The notes under the pieces: model-generated | Seen by the model: only the letters and a program-made list of their open reading frames with translations | The model's database searches: none | What the model was told of the DNA's origin: nothing | In this document: positions 1 through 9,053 of the stretch, piece after piece | How the letters are laid out: each line of letters starts with the position of its first letter | How positions within the stretch are numbered: the stretch's first letter is position 1 | Program-made: the position numbers and the translations under genes | DNA from: Actinobacteria bacterium 69-20 | GTDB lineage: Bacteria > Actinomycetota > Actinomycetes > Mycobacteriales > Nakamurellaceae | DNA length: 64,000 nt | Reading direction: 5' to 3' | Assembly: GCA_001897425.1 (NCBI GenBank) | Contig: MKSW01000003.1 | Location: forward strand, 254,412-318,411

Positions 1-2432
1 AGGTTGTAGACGTCGGCGCCGTACGCGTCGGCCGGCGCCGGGGGCACGCCGGCAATGGAGTACCCGGCGGCCAGGTATTCGTTGCGGACGGTTGGTGAGG
101 TGAGCGCCGTCGGGAAGATGGCGACATCGTCGATGCTGCCGGCGAAGTAGCTGCTGCTGGGCTGGTTGGTCCAACCGTTGAGGTTGTCGCCGCCGATCCG
201 CCAGTAGCCGCTATAGTCCTGGGCCGTGGTCACGCTGCCCAGGGAGCCCACCTTCTGCCCGTCGAGGAACAACGTCATGCCGCCGGCGCCCAGGCTGGCG
301 ACGACCTGGTGCCACGCCCCGTCGTTGTAGGACTTGGCGCTGGTGACGGTCTGCACCGAGCCGGGGTAGACACCGAAGTAGATCTTTCCGCTGTTGTCCA
401 TGTAGATGTGCCGGTCGTAGCTGCCCGAGTTCCCGGTGTTCGCGTCGCCGAATCCGACGATCTTCCCGCCGGAGTGCGTCGTCGTCTTGAACCAGGCGCT
501 GATGGTGAACGTGTTGGGGCCGGGGATCGGGGTTTGGCTGGCGACGACGCCGGCCGACGTGCCCGAGAAACCGGAGGCGGTGTCGGTATCGCCGAGGATG
601 GCGCCGGTGATGTTGCGGGTCACCCCGGATCCGGCGACACCGTCATTGAAGCCGGCCCAGTCCGCGACGGCCGTCCCCGACGGCTCGTCCAGTCGCCAGA
701 ACGTGGTGGCGCCGTCATTGATGACGCGGTTCGCGTAGGCGCTGATCGGCGTGGTCGTGACAGTCACCGAGACCGGCGCGGTGACATTCACGTTCCCGTT
801 GGGGTCCGATGCGTAGACCCGATAGGTGTGGGTGCTCCCCGGGGCGAGCCCGGTGTCGAGATACCCGAGCGTCGGCAGATTCCAGAACGTCGAGTCGGAG
901 GTCGTCGTGGAGATGGGATGGGCGGTGTCACCGTCGCGGACGATCTTGTAGGTCAGGGTCAGGTCGTCACGGTCGGTGTTGGCCGGGAAGGCGAGGCGCG
1001 CGGTGCCGGGCTGGATCGAGCGCACGTTCAGCGGCCAATAGGTGCTGCCGTGCAGTGGGCCCTGCTTGTTCGGCGCGATGCTAGGAATGGCGAACCGGAC
1101 CAGACCCTGCTGGCCGACACTGTTGACCTTCATGAACTCTCCGCCGTACAGGACGTACTTCGAGTTGCTGGTGACGGTCCAGGTGGCCTGGTTCAGCCCC
1201 GTGAAGCTGCCGATGGTGAAGTCGGGGAACCAGTCGTAGACGGACGGGCTGGGGGTGCCGTACCAGTCCTTGTAGGTGTTCCCGGTGTAGAGGCTGTGGC
1301 CGAGCGTTCCGGTGACCTGGGTGGTGAAGGCCATGGCGTGCCGCATGTTGGTGGCCCAGGGGTTCGACTGCGGGAAGCCACCCACCGTTCCGCAGTAATG
1401 CGCATGACTGACGGTGTACAGCGCCGACCCGTTGGCGGAGATGCTCGGCGTGTCGCCGTGGCAGTCCTCGACCCAGTTGATCTGGCCGCTGTCCGGATCC
1501 GCGGAGAACGATCCTTCGAGGTTGCCGTCGGCGAGCGAGCCGAACACATATCCGCTGCCGTACACCGCGTTGCTGTCGGCTGAGAGACCGAGGATCGCCG
1601 CATTGTTGCCCGCGTTACGGACGACATTGCCGGCGGCCCAGGGCAGCAGGGTTCCGTCGTTGGAGTCGAGGGAGGCAAGGCCGTAGGCCGGTGCGCCGTT
1701 GACGGTGGTAAAGGCACCGCCGACGATCAGCCGGCTGCCGTCGGGAGTCATGACCATGGCATTGACGCGGTCGCTCGCCGTCGGTGCCCATCCGAGCACG
1801 GCGCCGTCGGACGCCCTGACGGCCGCGAGATTGCTCCGCGCGACGCCGGCGACGGTGGCGAACTTCCCGCCGAAATACACCACGGTGTTGGTCGCGACGA
1901 TGGTGCGGACGGCGTAGTTGGTGTCCGGGTGGAAGCTGGCGACAAGGCTGCCGGTCGACGTGTCGAAGGCGGCGAAACCGCCGCGCTTGACCCCGTTCAC
2001 GGTGGTGAAATCTCCGCCCACGTAGAGTCTCGACCCGTCCGGGGAGACTGCCAGCGCGAGCACCTGGCCGTTCAGGTTCGGGTTGAAGGACGCGATCAGG
2101 TTGCCGGTGGTCAGGTTATAGGCGAGCAGGTTGTTCCGCGGCGTGGTGTTCACGCCCGGCGCGGAGCCCGCCGGCCGGGCGTTCGAGAACTGCCCGCCGG
2201 CGTAGACCGTGTTGCCGTTGATGGCCTGTGCCCAGACGACGCCGTCGATCTGCACCGTCGGCAAGGCGTCCGCCGTCGCCATGCCGGCGGTTCGTTGCAT
2301 GACGGGTCCGGGCCCCGGCAGTGCGTCCGCGGCGGACGCCGGCGCTGCCAGGGCGACCATCGTCGCCGCCAGTAGTGCCATGGAGGACGTCGCCACCAAC
2401 GCTGCCCGTCCGACCATGCGGCAGATGTTCAT
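1..2432 (-). CDS. Secreted beta-propeller (delta-60 repeat) / FnIII / LamG surface protein, C-terminus cut by window edge
   Basis: The frame stays open from an ATG at 2432 to the window edge, giving about 810 residues with the C-terminus missing. AGGGAG lies just upstream of the ATG. Residues 1-35 form a signal peptide ending in an Ala-rich stretch (ALAAPASAAD). Residues about 50-300 hold repeats such as VYAGGQFSNA, LYVGGDFTTVNGV and VYFGGKFATVAGV, typical of delta-60/PQQ-like beta-propellers. A fibronectin-III-like module follows at about 465-555. A LamG/concanavalin-type jelly roll lies at about 565-790 (ISAWFKTT, GAWHQVVASL, LFLDGQKVGS). The protein is probably extracytoplasmic and carbohydrate- or matrix-binding. 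It starts 13 bp after the lipoprotein gene's stop, so the two are likely one operon. The exact ligand is unknown. Confidence 0.8.
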   Translation of the reverse strand, partial: MNICRMVGRAALVATSSMALLAATMVALAAPASAADALPGPGPVMQRTAGMATADALPTVQIDGVVWAQAINGNTVYAGGQFSNARPAGSAPGVNTTPRNNLLAYNLTTGNLIASFNPNLNGQVLALAVSPDGSRLYVGGDFTTVNGVKRGGFAAFDTSTGSLVASFHPDTNYAVRTIVATNTVVYFGGKFATVAGVARSNLAAVRASDGAVLGWAPTASDRVNAMVMTPDGSRLIVGGAFTTVNGAPAYGLASLDSNDGTLLPWAAGNVVRNAGNNAAILGLSADSNAVYGSGYVFGSLADGNLEGSFSADPDSGQINWVEDCHGDTPSISANGSALYTVSHAHYCGTVGGFPQSNPWATNMRHAMAFTTQVTGTLGHSLYTGNTYKDWYGTPSPSVYDWFPDFTIGSFTGLNQATWTVTSNSKYVLYGGEFMKVNSVGQQGLVRFAIPSIAPNKQGPLHGSTYWPLNVRSIQPGTARLAFPANTDRDDLTLTYKIVRDGDTAHPISTTTSDSTFWNLPTLGYLDTGLAPGSTHTYRVYASDPNGNVNVTAPVSVTVTTTPISAYANRVINDGATTFWRLDEPSGTAVADWAGFNDGVAGSGVTRNITGAILGDTDTASGFSGTSAGVVASQTPIPGPNTFTISAWFKTTTHSGGKIVGFGDANTGNSGSYDRHIYMDNSGKIYFGVYPGSVQTVTSAKSYNDGAWHQVVASLGAGGMTLFLDGQKVGSLGSVTTAQDYSGYWRIGGDNLNGWTNQPSSSYFAGSIDDVAIFPTALTSPTVRNEYLAAGYSIAGVPPAPADAYGADVYN

Positions 2433-2445
2433 GATGTCTCCCTGA

Positions 2446-3351
2446 TCAGCGAGCGTCGCCTACGAGGGTCACCGTCGGTGCCTGTGCGGAGTAGCTGAAC
2501 AGGACACTGATCGGGTCTCGTTGGTCGTATGGAATGGTGAAGACGTACACGCCGGTCGCGCCGGCGCCGGGGGCCAGCGAACCGGACAGCGGTGCGGCGG
2601 GGCTGCCGCTGACGTCGACGGCTCGAGTGCCGTCCGCGCCCCGGAGATCGACGATGGCGTTGTCGAGGTCGATCGGTGCACTTCCGGCGTTGTCGATACG
2701 CAGCGTGATCGCGAGCCCGGGCCCGGCTATCTCTCCGGGGAATCGCGCCTCGGTGGTGATCGAGCGAATCTGCGTCATCTGTACGGTGACCCCTGTGGTG
2801 GGGCGCACCGGCGCGGTGAGGTCGGCCGCCGGAAGTGCGGCGACACTGCTGGTGGCGACGGTGGTGTCGATGTCACCGGAGCTGGGCGGCTTGACCGCGG
2901 TAGTGGGCGGCGGTGCGGTCGGCCGGGCGGAGGTTGCCGGGGCCGGGCCCGTCGTGCCGGCCGCTGTGTTCGCGGTCGTGCCGGGTGATCCCTGGGTGGG
3001 GGTCGCCCGAGAACCGCCACCCGTCGACCGGGAATCCGGGGAGTTCGACGTCGGTGTCGCTGGTGCGGTCGGCCGAGTCGAGGGCGCCGTCGGCGCCAGG
3101 GCTGGTTTGGACGATGATGTGGGGCCTGCCGACGGTGAGCCGGTGGCGTTCGGCGCGACCGCTGCGTGCGTGGCCGACGTGCTGAGGTGGGACGCCTGCG
3201 CTGCCGGGCTCGACGACGAGCGCGGCGTAGCCGTGCAACCCGCCATGATGGCCATCATCAGGATCGCGACCGCTAACCCGATCCACCGAACGTCCGAACC
3301 CACGGTGCGCGATTGGTCAGTCGACCCATTTCGTGGAGACTTGGTCTTCAT
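2446..3351 (-). CDS. Putative lipoprotein with Ser/Thr/Pro-rich linker and C-terminal beta-sandwich domain
   Basis: The protein has 301 residues. An N-terminal hydrophobic helix (about 23-38) ends in a lipobox-like MAGC, with Cys39 as the likely lipidation site. Residues about 40-165 are a low-complexity Ser/Thr/Pro/Ala linker of the kind that spans the cell wall. The C-terminal ~130 residues (ITLRIDNAGSAPIDLDNAIV and on) look like an Ig-like or DUF4352-like sandwich. It lies 13 bp before the large surface protein and 15 bp after the small membrane protein, in the same direction. No catalytic motif is visible. No strong ribosome binding site precedes the ATG, so translational coupling is possible. 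Confidence 0.7.
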   Translation of the reverse strand: MKTKSPRNGSTDQSRTVGSDVRWIGLAVAILMMAIMAGCTATPRSSSSPAAQASHLSTSATHAAVAPNATGSPSAGPTSSSKPALAPTAPSTRPTAPATPTSNSPDSRSTGGGSRATPTQGSPGTTANTAAGTTGPAPATSARPTAPPPTTAVKPPSSGDIDTTVATSSVAALPAADLTAPVRPTTGVTVQMTQIRSITTEARFPGEIAGPGLAITLRIDNAGSAPIDLDNAIVDLRGADGTRAVDVSGSPAAPLSGSLAPGAGATGVYVFTIPYDQRDPISVLFSYSAQAPTVTLVGDAR

Positions 3352-3366
3352 GTCGGAGCCGGTCCG

Positions 3367-3645
3367 TCACGATGCCGTGGCGTGGTCGCGTGACATCGTC
3401 GCCGGTTCCGACCGCGATGTACTGCTCCCGGACGGAGTGCGTCCGGATCGGCGCAAGGCCAGGAGTCCGGTCGCGAGGCCGGCCACGCCACAGAGCAGCC
3501 AGGCCACCGTCCCCACCGTCATTCCGCCGGGAGTTGGCGCCGACGCTGCCCCGGTGGGAGGGTCTATCGCCATCGCCGCAATGCCGGCGGCGGCGATGAG
3601 GAAGATTCCGACGGCCAAGGACACAAGCCCGACTCGACTGGACAT
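3367..3645 (-). CDS. Small two-helix membrane protein of unknown function
   Basis: The protein has 92 residues counted from an ATG that has GGAG 8 nt upstream. A TTG at 3657 in the same frame is a weaker alternative start. Two hydrophobic segments are visible, at about residues 6-25 (VGLVSLAVGIFLIAAAGIAA) and 43-62, with a polar C-terminus. It is the first gene of a three-gene set with the lipoprotein and the LamG protein. A CCCCAA-N2-TTGGGG palindrome lies about 120 bp upstream. Function is not recognised. A second ATG in another frame, with a stronger Shine-Dalgarno sequence, sits at 3685 (see findings). Confidence 0.55.
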   Translation of the reverse strand: MSSRVGLVSLAVGIFLIAAAGIAAMAIDPPTGAASAPTPGGMTVGTVAWLLCGVAGLATGLLALRRSGRTPSGSSTSRSEPATMSRDHATAS

Positions 3646-3926
3646 CACACGCTCCAAAGTGGTTACGCGCAGTGTTTGCCTTCATCCGGGGACTCCCTCC
3701 TTCGAGGTAGTCGCCACGTATTCGGGCCACCTGATCGTGCGTTCGACCCCGCAGGACGCGTAACCCCCAAAGTTGGGGAGCGGTCGGCGATGTATCCCTG
3801 CTCCGAGGATGGATTGTGTCCGGGCGGTCACTCCGATCACTCGCTGGAATGCCCCGTGCGCATCCTGTGATGGGGGAGCGCGTTACGTGATAGCGGAGTG
3901 ATTTGCGGGGACCGCGTTGATTCGGG
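3646..3926. other. Intergenic control region upstream of the 3645 gene
   Basis: About 280 bp with no convincing gene lie between the start of the small membrane-protein gene and the stop of the CDP-alcohol phosphatidyltransferase gene, both on the minus strand. It contains the palindrome at 3765-3778. I saw no RNA gene. Confidence 0.5.
3765..3778. promoter_or_regulatory. Candidate operator CCCCAA-AG-TTGGGG
   Basis: This is a perfect 6-bp inverted repeat with a 2-bp centre, embedded in TAACCCCCAAAGTTGGGG. It lies 120 bp upstream of the minus-strand start at 3645. Related sites occur at 10889-10902, 10903-10920 and 17416-17429, all before units of the same glycan locus. Confidence 0.5.
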
Positions 3927-4697
3927 CTAGCTCGGCCGCGCGACCGTGAGGCGGCTCACCTCGCGAAACCAACGACCGAGCCCGACGAGGAGCAAGGCGA
4001 TGTTCAGCGCGGCCAGAACGGAATACAGCGGGATGAATACCGCCGTTACGCCCCAGAGGATGAATATCCAGCAGTGGACGCCGTAGTCCGCAGGTAATAC
4101 GGCGAGGGTCTGCAGGGTCCGGGTCGCATTGTTGCCGCCGTCCGCTCGTGAGCGGTTACCCGTCGCGAATCGGCGCAATTGTTCCGAGAGAATGAGGGTG
4201 AAGAAGAAGATCGATGATTCCGCGGCGAACGCCAGCGGAACGAGAAGAAACGCCTGGGAGGGCAGCGGGAAGAATCGGTACCAGCCGATCAGCACCGCGC
4301 CATGGAGCGTGGCGACCTTGACGCAATCGACCACGTGATCGAGCCATTCGCCGGCCAGTGTGCCGCCTCCGCGTAGCCGAGCGAGTTGCCCGTCCGCGGA
4401 GTCGAGCGCGTACCCGATCACGAGCAAACACGTCACGAGTATGCCGAGCCAGGGGGAGACGGGAACCAGCGCCAGCACGACGATGCCGCTGAAGGTGAAG
4501 GCGGCGCTGATGGCAGTCACCTGATTCGGCGTCAGTCCGGCCTTGAAGGCGAGCGCCGCGATGCGTCGCCCCATGGGGCGGTTCACCCACCGTGAGTAGG
4601 CGCTGACTCCGACACTGCTCTTCTGCGCGGCCGCGAGCACGTCCACGATCGTCGCCAGCGGCGCTCCTCGGTCGGGGCGCTCCGAGTATGACGGCAC
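3927..4697 (-). CDS. CDP-alcohol phosphatidyltransferase family membrane protein
   Basis: The protein has 256 residues. It starts at a GTG preceded by GAGGAG 8 nt upstream. The full family signature D-x2-DG-x2-AR-x8-G-x3-D-x3-D is present (DSADGQLARLR, then G, then EWLDHVVD) at about residues 97-122, followed by several membrane helices. These enzymes swap CMP of a CDP-alcohol for another alcohol and act at the cytoplasmic membrane. The substrates cannot be read from the sequence. The glycan-locus context and the TagD-like cytidylyltransferase gene at 16860-17336 suggest a phospholipid or phosphoglycan product rather than bulk phospholipid synthesis. Confidence 0.85.
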   Translation of the reverse strand: MPSYSERPDRGAPLATIVDVLAAAQKSSVGVSAYSRWVNRPMGRRIAALAFKAGLTPNQVTAISAAFTFSGIVVLALVPVSPWLGILVTCLLVIGYALDSADGQLARLRGGGTLAGEWLDHVVDCVKVATLHGAVLIGWYRFFPLPSQAFLLVPLAFAAESSIFFFTLILSEQLRRFATGNRSRADGGNNATRTLQTLAVLPADYGVHCWIFILWGVTAVFIPLYSVLAALNIALLLVGLGRWFREVSRLTVARPS

Positions 4698-4869
4698 GGG
4701 GACGCTCCTCTCGGTACGCCTGCGGTGCGGGACACGCCGCGTATCACGGAGGACCAGTGAATCACGGGCGCGCCCATCCGCACCAGCGTGGTCGGCATCC
4801 GGGAGCAGCCGGCGCGCGGATGCGGTGGCCGAGCTCGTCGATGGCCGTCAGTGCTGACCGGGAATAGCG

Positions 4870-6387
4870 TTAACTGGGAATCGACACGCGAACGTTCTCG
4901 AAGTCGATGTATCCCGTTCGACTTCCCGCCCAGTTCATCGTCGCGCCGCCTCGGAAGACGTCCCAGGTCAGGTAATTGATATGAACGTCGCTCCGCGTGC
5001 GGTAGACGAAGCTCGTGTCGTTCACGACCAATTGTCCGTCGAACCACGCGCGCAATACGCCATCGCTCTTGCCGACCGTGTTCATCGTGTAGCACTGGGC
5101 TATTTGATGCCACTGCCCGGCGACGAAGGATTTGCCCCACCTGACGTTGTCTCCATAAATGCTCTTCTGGCCAGGGTGGTACATGTAGCTGACGACCGTG
5201 TTGGTCGGTCCGGCCCAACTGTACGAACCCGCACCGAGCCACATCAGTCGCCCTGACCAGCCCTGATCGGTCGGGTGGCCGCCGGATGGCGCTCCCGGCG
5301 CTACACCGGGAGCGACACCTGACAATCCCGGCAGCTTCCCGCCCATGGACCAGTCGAAATTGGCATCGAACCGCACGCGATACGAAATGCAAGCGTTATC
5401 GATCTGCCCCGGGAGTTTCGCGAAGAGTACGACCCCGTGCGTGCCATTGGGGCCACTGTGAATGGTCCCCTGATCGAGCGTCACCCGCACGGCTTGCCCG
5501 CCCGAGCCATCGGGCACGATCGTCATGTCCTTGTAGTTGGGTGCCCAGGTGCTCACATCGCCCATTACTGCGGCGAAATTCTTCGGCGCCACGGGGCCTA
5601 TCGGCTGACCGGCGAATTGCGCGTCAACCAGCGCCTTACCGGAAAACGGCAAGGAATTCATCGTTGCTGCCATGGCGGTCGTCGGGCTCTGCGATGCCGT
5701 GGTTCCGGGGGATGATGCTGCGGGCGTCGTCACCGACGATGCGCTGTTGTTGACCGGGATCGTCGGCGCTGCCGATTTCGATGTGCCGGATGTCGTCGTG
5801 ACCGTGCGCGACGATGGGGACGTCACCGGGGTCCATGGTGGCGCTGCCACGACCGATGTCGGGTAGCCCGGCGTAGTCGAAGCCGCGGGATTCGATGGTG
5901 GGGACGCTGCGGCGGATGTTCCCTTGCTCGCCACGGCTGAGCTGGTCGGTGCGGCCGGCATGGCGGCGTTGGCCGAACTGCTCTTCGACTGCGTCGCGTG
6001 CCGTGACGGCCGCTGAGCCCCCGGGGTCGCTGTGGCACCGGTGCCGGTCGACGCCGTGCTCGCCGCGCGCTTATCGGGTGTGGCGGACTTCGTCATAGTG
6101 CGGTCAGGGGTGCTGGTGTCTGTTGACTCTCCCCAGTCGGAATCCGTCTGATCCCTTTGTGCGGGGCTTGTCACGGTCTGCGTCGGAATGGCGCCGTGCG
6201 TCCGATCCGGCGTTGTCGATGACCGCTGCGGTCCGAACGACGCGGCACCGGCAGAGGGTGGATCCGACAGGAGCCTGATCGAGGCCGGAACCGCAGCAAG
6301 CACCATCGCAAGGACGAACGCTCCGGTGACGCGTCCCCCTTGCCGCCGTGTGGGCGACTTTCCGTCGATCAGCCGATGTCGAGCCAT
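4870..6387 (-). CDS. Secreted PL14-like polysaccharide lyase domain protein
   Basis: The protein has 505 residues from an ATG with AAGGG about 10 nt upstream; the open frame extends upstream to 6678 without a good start. An N-terminal hydrophobic segment (FVLAMVLAAVPASI) is a signal or anchor. About 200 residues of Ser/Thr/Pro/Ala linker follow. The C-terminal ~240 residues resemble the jelly roll of polysaccharide lyase family 14: YRVRFDANFDWSMGGKLPGL, then WSGRLMWLGAG and INYLTWDVFRGG. Family 14 members cleave alginate or glucuronan. The locus also encodes a UDP-glucose dehydrogenase, so a glucuronate-containing self-glycan is a reasonable substrate guess. Catalytic residues could not be assigned without an alignment. 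Confidence 0.75.
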   Translation of the reverse strand: MARHRLIDGKSPTRRQGGRVTGAFVLAMVLAAVPASIRLLSDPPSAGAASFGPQRSSTTPDRTHGAIPTQTVTSPAQRDQTDSDWGESTDTSTPDRTMTKSATPDKRAASTASTGTGATATPGAQRPSRHATQSKSSSANAAMPAAPTSSAVASKGTSAAASPPSNPAASTTPGYPTSVVAAPPWTPVTSPSSRTVTTTSGTSKSAAPTIPVNNSASSVTTPAASSPGTTASQSPTTAMAATMNSLPFSGKALVDAQFAGQPIGPVAPKNFAAVMGDVSTWAPNYKDMTIVPDGSGGQAVRVTLDQGTIHSGPNGTHGVVLFAKLPGQIDNACISYRVRFDANFDWSMGGKLPGLSGVAPGVAPGAPSGGHPTDQGWSGRLMWLGAGSYSWAGPTNTVVSYMYHPGQKSIYGDNVRWGKSFVAGQWHQIAQCYTMNTVGKSDGVLRAWFDGQLVVNDTSFVYRTRSDVHINYLTWDVFRGGATMNWAGSRTGYIDFENVRVSIPS

Positions 6388-6644
6388 CGAGACAACCCTT
6401 CGCTCGTCAGTGGCATCCACACGATGGCCTTGAGTCGAACGGCGAAGCGTCGCAAGGCTCGTTGGGCAGAAGCCGATGGGGCGCCGTGAACGCGCCTTGC
6501 CATATCTCCTGGCAGCGAAAGACGTTATCGCACACACTTCTCTCATTCGGCGGAAAACTCGCCTGACGAAAGATGTCCGTCGCATATCGACCATTGATGA
6601 CGCGAATGTCGCGGTTACTTCGACGTCATCATGTCCCGTCGTGT

Positions 6645-6664
6645 TTCCATCCGTCTGGATGGAA
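6645..6664. repeat. Perfect 8-bp inverted repeat in the lyase leader
   Basis: TTCCATCC and GGATGGAA are separated by GTCT, about 260 bp upstream of the minus-strand lyase start. It could be a regulator site or an RNA hairpin. No U-tract follows, so a terminator role is less likely. Confidence 0.4.
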
Positions 6665-6875
6665 CCACGGGCGCTCATGGGTCGTTACGGCCACTGAGCA
6701 CTATGTGCGTCGGGCCGAACGGGTGAAATCGCGTTGGCGTCAGCGCCTTCCCCTCCGGACGGCGCTCAGAAATGTGAGATAGCTTACAGACGACGTCTTC
6801 TGGCATCAGGACGGGTTTGCCTGGTATGGGCGATTCGTCATACTCGATGTGCCCTCGAAAACGCGGCGAACGGGC

Positions 6876-6897
6876 GTCAAAGTGCCATACGGGTGAT
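6876..6897 (-). promoter_or_regulatory. Shared 22-bp element, copy 1
   Basis: On the plus strand it reads GTCAAAGTGCCAT, then A, then CGGGTGAT. The other copy, at 19471-19492, differs only in the middle base. Read in the minus direction it precedes the lyase gene (start 6387). It may be a binding site or part of a promoter. Confidence 0.45.
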
Positions 6898-6968
6898 CAA
6901 CGGTGGCCGAATCTCACGGAGAGTGCTTTTCGACGTGAAAGTCGTCGGTCATCGGGTGAGGTGACGCC

Positions 6969-7886
6969 TCATTCGCCGCGCTCGGGCTCCAGCGCGCGCT
7001 TGAGTCGACGATCGTTCCCACGTTCGGCGACCACAGCCGCGAGGAACTGGACATTGCCGATCAGATAGCGGCGCCACAGCCGACGGGGCTCTGCGGCAAG
7101 TCGGAACAACCACTCGAATCCCGATTTCTGCACCCACGGAGGAGCTTCCCGCACCGCGCCGGCTGCAAAGTCGAAGGCTGCGCCCACGTTCAACACGGCG
7201 AGGCCCAGTGCCGCCGCCAGATCGGCACCGACGAGGTCCTGCTTCGGCGTGCCCAGACCGACCCACACGATGTCGGGGCGGCACGGTTGTATCCGGTCGA
7301 CGCAGTCGCGTACGTATGCGCTGGTCACCGGTGCATAGGGCGGCGAATACCGACCCACGATCCGGACGCCCGGGTAATCGGCGCTGAGCGCGCGGACCAG
7401 TTGCTCGAGCACCTCGGGAGAACCGCCCAGCAAGTAGTGGCGGACGCCGGACGGCACGCCTTTGCGGATCACGTCCGAGAAGACTGTTGGTCCGCGCACC
7501 CGGCCAGCGGGCCTGCCCGGCCCTCGCTGCGAGTTCATGGCCCACGCGACGGGGGTTCCGTCCGGGAAATTGATGCCTTCTTGCACCAAGAGGCGTCGGT
7601 AATCGGCGTCCTCGCGGGCGAGGGCGACGTTCCATGCGTTCAGGAACCGAGCGTTGATGGGGAGATGGTTCCGGGCGGCCACGTTGACGACCCAGTCGAC
7701 GACGTCATCGAGGTGGGTGACTTGGAACGGTAGTGAGCCGACGAACCGGGTCTCCGCATCCCACCCCGGAAGTGGGCCGTGCCGCGGGACTGACCCTGCC
7801 GCGTCGGCGCTGGTGGGTTCCGTCCCGTTGGTGCAACGTTGCTGCGGCTGTGGCCTATCGGCCGTCGGTGGCGTATACAGCGTCAT
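6969..7886 (-). CDS. WecG/TagA/CpsF family glycosyltransferase (GT26)
   Basis: The protein has 305 residues from an ATG 2 bp after the stop of the upstream glycosyltransferase gene, so the two are translationally coupled. Family features are NARFLNAWNVALAREDADYR, the FPDGTPVAWA motif (normally DG.P), YLLGGSPEVLEQL, GRYSPPY, and DIVWVGLGTPKQD with VGAAFDFAAGAV. GT26 enzymes add ManNAc or a related sugar to a polyprenyl-diphosphate-linked GlcNAc at the inner face of the membrane, in teichoic acid, enterobacterial common antigen or capsule synthesis. The donor sugar here is unknown. Confidence 0.85.
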   Translation of the reverse strand: MTLYTPPTADRPQPQQRCTNGTEPTSADAAGSVPRHGPLPGWDAETRFVGSLPFQVTHLDDVVDWVVNVAARNHLPINARFLNAWNVALAREDADYRRLLVQEGINFPDGTPVAWAMNSQRGPGRPAGRVRGPTVFSDVIRKGVPSGVRHYLLGGSPEVLEQLVRALSADYPGVRIVGRYSPPYAPVTSAYVRDCVDRIQPCRPDIVWVGLGTPKQDLVGADLAAALGLAVLNVGAAFDFAAGAVREAPPWVQKSGFEWLFRLAAEPRRLWRRYLIGNVQFLAAVVAERGNDRRLKRALEPERGE

Positions 7887-7888
7887 CG

Positions 7889-9025
7889 TCAGCTCACGAC
7901 ACTTTCGTAGATTCCGGACATCTGCCGCAGCCAGGCCCGCTCGGAGAAGCGCGCGTCGTATCGGCGCCGCGCTGCGCCGGATGCTTCTAGCAGCCGGGCG
8001 GATATCGCCGCCATCCCGTCGACCAGCAAGGAGACGTCCGCAATGACGACGCCCGATCCAGACGCCGCGACGTCGTCGGCAACCGCGTTCGTCCCGATGG
8101 CGAGCGTCGGCCTGCCTGCCGCCAGCGCTTCGACGTACGTCATGGCCGGTGCGGATTCGCGCCAGAGACTGGGGAAGACCAGTGCCCTGCACTGAGCCAG
8201 CAGGGGTGGCACCGCGTCGCGGGCGACCTGGCCCACGAAATCGATCGCCTTCGACGCCGCGGCCGATTTGAGGCGGTCCTCCAGCGGGCCGGATCCGACC
8301 ACGATCAGCCGCTCCGTCGCAGGCCACCGATCGATCAGGCGATCGATGCCTTTGCCCTCCGTGAGGCGCCCGACGAAGATCCACGGTGCGTCGGGCATCG
8401 GTGCCGTCACGCCGCCCGGATCCGGGACGAAGTTGGGCACGACGTGCAGACGATCCTCGAGATCGGGTCGCATCTGGACGAACGTCGACTCGCTCCGAGG
8501 CGCCATGACGATGAGCGCCGCCGCATGCCGCAGGACGGGATTTGTTCTGCCGCGATCTCGGGTCGCAATGGCAAGTGGCATGGTCGCGAGGGGGCTACCG
8601 CGGTAGCAGCCGTGCCGCACCGCTCGGAACGAGCCCCCGGTGAGGCACTCTTCGCAGTCATGGCCGCTTCGCCACAATGTGCCCGCACTGCAGAAGGCCC
8701 GGAAGTTGTGCAGCGTGGCGACGACCGGCACGGTGCAATGCCCGAGCCACGCCCCGCCGAAGTTGGGGAAGAGATTGTGGACGTGCACCACGTCCGGTTT
8801 GAAAGCCGTCAGCTGTGCGGTCGGATCCGGTCCGCGTCCGGTCGCCACGGAGAGGGCGGCGCGTGCCTGCGCGCCTCGCCGGGCCATCACGTCGTCGGTG
8901 CGGCGGCTCACCACCAGCACGTCCTCGCCAGCAGCCCGTAGCGCATGGGCCTGGAGATCGACCACGATGTTTTCGCCGCTGGGGACGGCGCTTGAGTAAT
9001 AGCTGTGGATGAGGGCGATGCGCAT
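7889..9025 (-). CDS. GT4-type glycosyltransferase
   Basis: The protein has 378 residues. The start is an ATG preceded by GGGAGGGG. The N-terminal Rossmann domain includes MRIALIHSYYSSAVPSGEN and DVVHVHNLFPNF. The C-terminal GT4 domain carries IFVGRLTEGKGIDRLI and WRESAPAMTYVEALAAGRP, whose first Glu belongs to the EX7E motif. A Cys pair (HDCEECLTGG) follows the acceptor-side domain, as in several GT4 enzymes of exopolysaccharide clusters. It probably transfers a nucleotide-activated sugar onto the lipid-linked intermediate made by the neighbouring enzymes. Donor and acceptor are not predictable here. Confidence 0.88.
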   Translation of the reverse strand: MRIALIHSYYSSAVPSGENIVVDLQAHALRAAGEDVLVVSRRTDDVMARRGAQARAALSVATGRGPDPTAQLTAFKPDVVHVHNLFPNFGGAWLGHCTVPVVATLHNFRAFCSAGTLWRSGHDCEECLTGGSFRAVRHGCYRGSPLATMPLAIATRDRGRTNPVLRHAAALIVMAPRSESTFVQMRPDLEDRLHVVPNFVPDPGGVTAPMPDAPWIFVGRLTEGKGIDRLIDRWPATERLIVVGSGPLEDRLKSAAASKAIDFVGQVARDAVPPLLAQCRALVFPSLWRESAPAMTYVEALAAGRPTLAIGTNAVADDVAASGSGVVIADVSLLVDGMAAISARLLEASGAARRRYDARFSERAWLRQMSGIYESVVS

Positions 9026-9053
9026 GTCCCCTCCCAACCGTGCCTGTCCGCCG

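Larger units (their letters stand above)
6388..6968. promoter_or_regulatory. Upstream control region of the PL14-like gene
   Basis: About 580 bp without a convincing gene separate the lyase start from the WecG/TagA gene's stop. It contains a perfect hairpin/palindrome at 6645-6664 (TTCCATCC-GTCT-GGATGGAA) and, at 6876-6897, a 22-bp element shared almost exactly with 19471-19492. No clear -10/-35 pair was identified. Confidence 0.45.

Noticed and set aside
309..1583. 424-codon plus-strand frame inside the LamG gene
   Set aside because: The minus-strand frame has a signal peptide and recognisable repeats; the plus-strand frame is Gly/Val/Arg/Asp shadow sequence.
6388..6678. N-terminal extension of the lyase frame up to 6678
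   Set aside because: The extra ~97 residues lack a signal sequence and precede a normal signal peptide; the ATG at 6387 has a ribosome binding site.
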